Below, one piece after another: positions 8,255 to 11,194 of a stretch of DNA of 11,194 nt; the first letter of the stretch is position 1; each line of letters begins with the position of its first letter. The translations under genes and the position numbers were made by a program. Source of the DNA: Dysgonamonadaceae bacterium (GTDB lineage Bacteria; Bacteroidota; Bacteroidia; Bacteroidales; Azobacteroidaceae); the NCBI GenBank assembly GCA_031256015.1, contig JAIRRK010000072.1, positions 1-11,194 on the forward strand. Reading direction: 5' to 3'. Under the pieces are notes generated by a model. It ran no database searches. It saw only the letters and a program-made list of their open reading frames with translations, and had not been told where the DNA came from.

Positions 8255-9586
8255 ATGAAAACTATATGTTTTTACTTCCAGATTCATCAACCTTTTCGCT
8301 TAAAGAGATACCGTTTTTTTGATATAGGTGCCGATACGTATTATTACGACGATTTCGCGAACGAAGAAATCATCAGAGGGGTAGCTCATCGAACTTATTT
8401 TCCTGCCAACGCGCTGTTACTGGATATGATTAAAGAATACAACGGTAAGTTCAAGGTGGCCTTTTCGCTTTCCGGAATCGTATTGGAGCAAATGGAAATG
8501 TATGTTCCCGAAGCCGTCGAGCAACTCAAAGAATTAGCCAAAACCGGATGCGTGGAATTTTTGGCGGAAACCTACAATCATTCCTTAGCTTCAATCGGCG
8601 ACCCTAAAGAGTTTGAACGACAGGTGAATTTGCATCGCAATAAGATAAAAGACCTTTTCGGACAAGTTCCGACTGTTTTTCGTAATACGGAATTAATTTA
8701 TTCCGACGAAATAGCTCCTTTGGTTGCTAAAATGGGATTCAAAGCCATGCTGGTTGAAGGTGCAAAACACGTATTGGGATGGAAAAGTCCCAATTACCTT
8801 TATTCGTCAGCGACGGCTCACAGACTGAATCTGTTGACGCGCAACATGAAATTCAGCGATGATATTTCTTATCGTTTCTCCAACTACAACTGGAGTGAAT
8901 ATCCTTTGGTCGCCGACAAACTGGTTAACTGGATTGCCTCCACTCCCGGGTCGGAGCAATTAATCAATATTTTTCTGAATTACGATGTCCTGGGCAGTTT
9001 GCAACAAGCCGAAACAGGTATCTTTGAATTTTTCAGAGCCGTTCCTCGGTTTGCGTTGGCAAAAGGAATTTCGTTTTCTACCCCTTCGGAAGTCTCCGAT
9101 ACACTGAAAAGTGTCGGTCAGTTGGTCGTTCCTTATCCCTGTTCGTGGGCGGGAGAAGAGAAAGACGTTTCCTCTTGGCTGGGAAATGTCATGCAGCAGG
9201 AAGCACTTAAAAAACTCTATGATATTTCGGAAAAAGTTCAGTTGGTAAAAGACCGTCGAATCTTACAGGATTGGAATTATCTACAGGCAAGCGACCATTT
9301 CAACTATATGAGCACAAAACACTTTCCGGGACCCAGTGTTTTCAGTCCTTACGAAAGTGCTTACGATGCATTCAATAATTACATGAATGTTTTAAGCGAT
9401 TTCATCAGTCGGGTACACGGACAGTTTCCGGAAGGAGTAGGAGTCGAAGAATTAAATTCTTTGATGACGGTAATCAATAATCAGGAGAAAAAAATAGAAG
9501 ACTTGGAAAAACAATTGGAAAAGTACGGTTCTCCGTCGACAAAAGTTTCAAAGGAAGAAAAATCCGTGTCGGTAAAGAAAATGTAA
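8255..9586 (+). CDS. GH57 alpha-amylase-like protein with altered acid/base motif
   Basis: GH57 enzymes cleave or transfer alpha-1,4-glucan. Family features are HQPFR (11-15), GCVEFLAET (98-106), FRNTELIY (142-149) with the nucleophile Glu at 146, the C-terminal LQASDHFNYMSTK (343-355) and FSTPSEVSD (274-282). The motif that should hold the acid/base Asp, which I recall as DYETFGEH in GH57 alpha-amylases, reads NYDVLGSL here (242-249): Asp is replaced by Asn (AAT at 8978-8980) and other motif residues are lost, while the following AETGIFEF is conserved. Catalysis may be absent, making it a glucan-binding or regulatory partner. Residues 404-424 form a short charged, heptad-like coiled coil, followed by a Ser/Lys-rich tail. 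No signal peptide. It is the last gene of the glycogen operon, 13 bp after the glycosyltransferase. Confidence 0.9.
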   Translation: MKTICFYFQIHQPFRLKRYRFFDIGADTYYYDDFANEEIIRGVAHRTYFPANALLLDMIKEYNGKFKVAFSLSGIVLEQMEMYVPEAVEQLKELAKTGCVEFLAETYNHSLASIGDPKEFERQVNLHRNKIKDLFGQVPTVFRNTELIYSDEIAPLVAKMGFKAMLVEGAKHVLGWKSPNYLYSSATAHRLNLLTRNMKFSDDISYRFSNYNWSEYPLVADKLVNWIASTPGSEQLINIFLNYDVLGSLQQAETGIFEFFRAVPRFALAKGISFSTPSEVSDTLKSVGQLVVPYPCSWAGEEKDVSSWLGNVMQQEALKKLYDISEKVQLVKDRRILQDWNYLQASDHFNYMSTKHFPGPSVFSPYESAYDAFNNYMNVLSDFISRVHGQFPEGVGVEELNSLMTVINNQEKKIEDLEKQLEKYGSPSTKVSKEEKSVSVKKM

Positions 9587-9627
9587 GTCTTGAAATGAAA
9601 AAGGAATGATTAAGAGTTGTTTGTCGA

Positions 9628-9655
9628 GGGATACAAGAGATTGTATCCCTTTTTT
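9628..9655 (+). terminator. Intrinsic terminator of the glycogen operon
   Basis: GGGATACAA (9628-9636) and TTGTATCCC (9641-9649) form a perfect 9-bp stem with a GAGA tetraloop, followed at once by six T (9650-9655), 41 bases after the GH57 stop. This is a textbook rho-independent terminator. Confidence 0.93.
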
Positions 9656-9684
9656 CTTGTTCGCCCCCCGAGTTGTGCTTTATT

Positions 9685-9714
9685 CTTCTTCTTTGTATCA
9701 AGACAAAGAAGAAG
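9685..9714. repeat. Perfect 12-bp inverted repeat
   Basis: CTTCTTCTTTGT (9685-9696) and ACAAAGAAGAAG (9703-9714) are perfect inverted copies around a 6-base loop ATCAAG. One arm is pyrimidine-rich, the other purine-rich. No T run follows on either strand, so it is not an obvious terminator, and it ends 30 bp before the FISUMP promoter. It may be a binding site or a transcription barrier; function unknown. Confidence 0.7.
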
Positions 9715-9743
9715 CATCAACTAATTAAAGTTTTTATATTTTC

Positions 9744-9774
9744 TTTGACGGAAAAGTAAAAAGACGTATCTTTG
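9744..9774 (+). promoter_or_regulatory. Near-consensus promoter of the downstream FISUMP gene
   Basis: TTTG (9744-9747), 19-base spacer, TATCTTTG (9767-9774) is a full match to the Bacteroidetes TTTG-N19-21-TAnnTTTG promoter. The expected start is near 9779, about 350 nt before the FISUMP ATG. No TAnnTTTG match is seen closer to the gene, so a long structured leader is likely. Confidence 0.75.
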
Positions 9775-9801
9775 TCGGCGTATAATGTTAACATTTAAGA
9801 A

Positions 9802-9941
<140 letters not shown>

Positions 9942-9948
<7 letters not shown>

Positions 9949-10079
9949 GGAAGCACACTCCCCTGTGCCGCGGAAGCACACGAACAGGTGAGAGCGACTC
10001 ACACGCCCGTGTGAGACTGCATCACACGTACATGTTAGACCGACTAACACGCTCGTGTGAGAGCGACTCACATAAACGA
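9942..10079 (+). repeat. Six tandem 23-bp units, each a potential hairpin
   Basis: Units begin at 9942, 9965, 9988, 10011, 10034 and 10057, each exactly 23 bp. Positions 13-17 are CACAC or near it in all units. In each, positions 1-5 can pair with 11-15: GTGAG/CTCAC (units 3 and 6), GTTAG/CTAAC (unit 5), GTGA/TCAC (unit 4), GTGC/GCAC (unit 2), TGCT/AGCA (unit 1). Compensatory changes at pairs 3-13, 4-12 and 5-11 keep the stem. Unit ends can instead pair with the next unit (CACACG with CGTGTG at the unit 3/4 border), giving alternative folds. The array lies in the predicted leader and ends 53 bp before the FISUMP ATG; the bases between are A-rich and unstructured. Confidence 0.85.
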
Positions 10080-10132
10080 CAAACAAAAAACAAACAAGAG
10101 TAATCAAACACAATTTATAATACGATTCAAAT

Positions 10133-11179
10133 ATGAAATTAAAAGTTTTTTTATTAACGCTGACGCTTGTCATGACAAGCGCAACAAGTGCGAAAGCACA
10201 AGTGACGATAGGCGGAATGACGGACCCGAAGGATGGCGCGTTATTGGATTTGAACAGTACGGCGAAAGGCGTATTGCTGTTGTCCAATGTATCGCTGACC
10301 GATTTGGAAAAGATACCCGGCGGTGTTTTCGTAGGCATTGCTAATGAGCAGGACAATAATACCGAGCTTACAGGGGCGATAGTTTACAATACGAACATAA
10401 ATACCGGCCGCGGCCTTTACGTGTGGAACGGCGTGAAGTGGACAACGTTTACGATTGGTGACGGTGACTTCGACCCCCTCGTTCCCGGAGAAGTGGGTGT
10501 GCTGAAAGACCTCAGAGACAATGAAACCTACCTTACAGGTAATTTCGGTACTGCGGGTATATGGATGTTGGAGAACCTGCGTTATTCAGGCGGATTAGAC
10601 GAGGACACTGATTATACCTATCCTGGCACAGACGGCACTGATGCAACCGCGAGAAAAACCGCATGGAACAACGGAAATCAAGTTTACGGCTTGCTTTATA
10701 ATTGGGCGGCGGCAACAAACGGGGCCGGCTCAGCCAACGGCGACGAAGGCGGCAAGGCCTACGACGAAACTTATACAAGGGTACTGGGCGTTTGCCCCGA
10801 CGGATGGTATCTTCCGAGCGATAAGGATTGGAGTGATTTGACGAGTGTGATTGGCAACGATGTGACCGGCCTCTACTCAACTCTTGCAGGTACGGGTAGT
10901 ATCGGGAAGAAGATGAGAAGCGCGACGCCAGTAACTACTACTGATCCCGATGGCGCCAGTAAGCCTGCCGACCAGAGCGGGTTTGACGCGTTGCTCGTGG
11001 GCCTCGTGTACACTGGTGGCAGCTACGGCTTCGGGGAGTACACGTACTTCTGGTCGAGTAGTTCCCGCAGTAGCTCAGACGCGTGGGCCCGGGCCTTGGG
11101 CCACGACTTAGAGGAAGTGTCCCAGGGCAATGCCCCCCGGTCGTACCTGCAGAGCGTCCGTTGCAAGAAAGACAACTAA
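10133..11179 (+). CDS. Secreted FISUMP-domain protein
   Basis: A 348-residue protein with a Sec signal peptide (Lys, hydrophobic core 5-14, likely cleavage after AKA at 20-22, leaving QVTIGG). There is no lipobox cysteine and no obvious sorting domain. Residues 23-135 contain GALLDLNSTAKGVLLLSNVS and GLYVWNGVKW, a short N-terminal region common before FISUMP domains in Bacteroidales. The FISUMP domain covers about 138-348: GIWMLENLRY (142-151), YNWAAATNG, VCPDGWYLPSD, GFDALLVG and the terminal SVRCKKDN. It is a paralogue of the partial gene at the left edge, with near-identical DNA blocks at both ends of the domain but a hypervariable segment between. Function is unknown; exported ligand binding is a reasonable inference. 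It is preceded by the long structured leader described above, which may control its expression. The gene is GC-richer than the metabolic genes. Confidence 0.93.
   Translation: MKLKVFLLTLTLVMTSATSAKAQVTIGGMTDPKDGALLDLNSTAKGVLLLSNVSLTDLEKIPGGVFVGIANEQDNNTELTGAIVYNTNINTGRGLYVWNGVKWTTFTIGDGDFDPLVPGEVGVLKDLRDNETYLTGNFGTAGIWMLENLRYSGGLDEDTDYTYPGTDGTDATARKTAWNNGNQVYGLLYNWAAATNGAGSANGDEGGKAYDETYTRVLGVCPDGWYLPSDKDWSDLTSVIGNDVTGLYSTLAGTGSIGKKMRSATPVTTTDPDGASKPADQSGFDALLVGLVYTGGSYGFGEYTYFWSSSSRSSSDAWARALGHDLEEVSQGNAPRSYLQSVRCKKDN
11003..11149 (+). other. Hypervariable segment of FISUMP gene (DGR variable-region-like)
   Basis: Residues 291-339 lie between the shared GFDALLVG block and the shared SVRCKKD end. 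Codons are mostly NNC (CTC, GGC, AGC, TAC, TTC, CGC, GCC, CAC, GAC, TCC, CCC), the set reachable from AAC by changing only adenines. Compared with 473-625, my hand count gives about 22 differences at codon position 1, 21 at position 2 and 9 at position 3, the opposite of ordinary paralogue drift. The downstream CGGTCGTACCTG and AGCGTCCGTTGCAAGAAAGA blocks are identical in both genes and could contain the homing site. A few third-base differences and a one-codon indel mean the two copies were not written from one identical unchanged template. Confidence 0.6.
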
Positions 11180-11194
11180 GTCTGTAAATGAAAA

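Overview
The window is typical Bacteroidetes (Bacteroidales-like) DNA. It has moderately AT-rich housekeeping genes, start codons with A-rich upstream sequence and little Shine-Dalgarno, promoters of the TTTG / TAnnTTTG type, and two FISUMP-domain (Fibrobacter succinogenes major paralogous domain) genes. A genus cannot be fixed from the sequence alone.

Layout. (1) 1-650: the 3' part of a FISUMP gene cut by the window edge, followed by a TAAGAAC heptamer repeat and hairpins. (2) 808-1788 (-): pfkA, ATP-dependent 6-phosphofructokinase, divergent from ispH (1893-2795, +). (3) 2779-4473 (-): a membrane-anchored AsmA-like protein whose 3' end overlaps the 3' end of ispH by 17 bp. (4) 4474-4984: an intergenic stretch with a decayed msrB (methionine sulfoxide reductase B) remnant and a good promoter. 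(5) 4985-9586 (+): a three-gene cytoplasmic glycogen/alpha-glucan operon, GH133 debranching enzyme, GT4/5-type glycosyltransferase and GH57 alpha-amylase-like protein, closed by a strong intrinsic terminator. (6) 9587-10132: a long non-coding leader with a near-consensus promoter, a hairpin, an (AC)18 microsatellite and six tandem 23-bp units whose arms covary. (7) 10133-11179: a complete secreted FISUMP protein, a paralogue of the gene at the left edge.

The most interesting signal is the comparison of the two FISUMP genes. Their last ~50 codons before a nearly identical 3' end differ mainly at codon positions 1 and 2, while the third base (mostly C) stays fixed; A-free codons are largely unchanged. 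This is the pattern expected of variable regions written by a diversity-generating retroelement (DGR) from an AAC-rich template. No reverse transcriptase or template repeat lies in the window, so the machinery would have to be elsewhere. Upstream of the complete gene, the promoter is followed by a leader of about 350 nt carrying the microsatellite and the hairpin array, which suggests an additional regulatory or phase-variation layer. Other points are a GH57 protein that keeps its nucleophile motif but has lost the expected acid/base Asp, and the msrB fragment.
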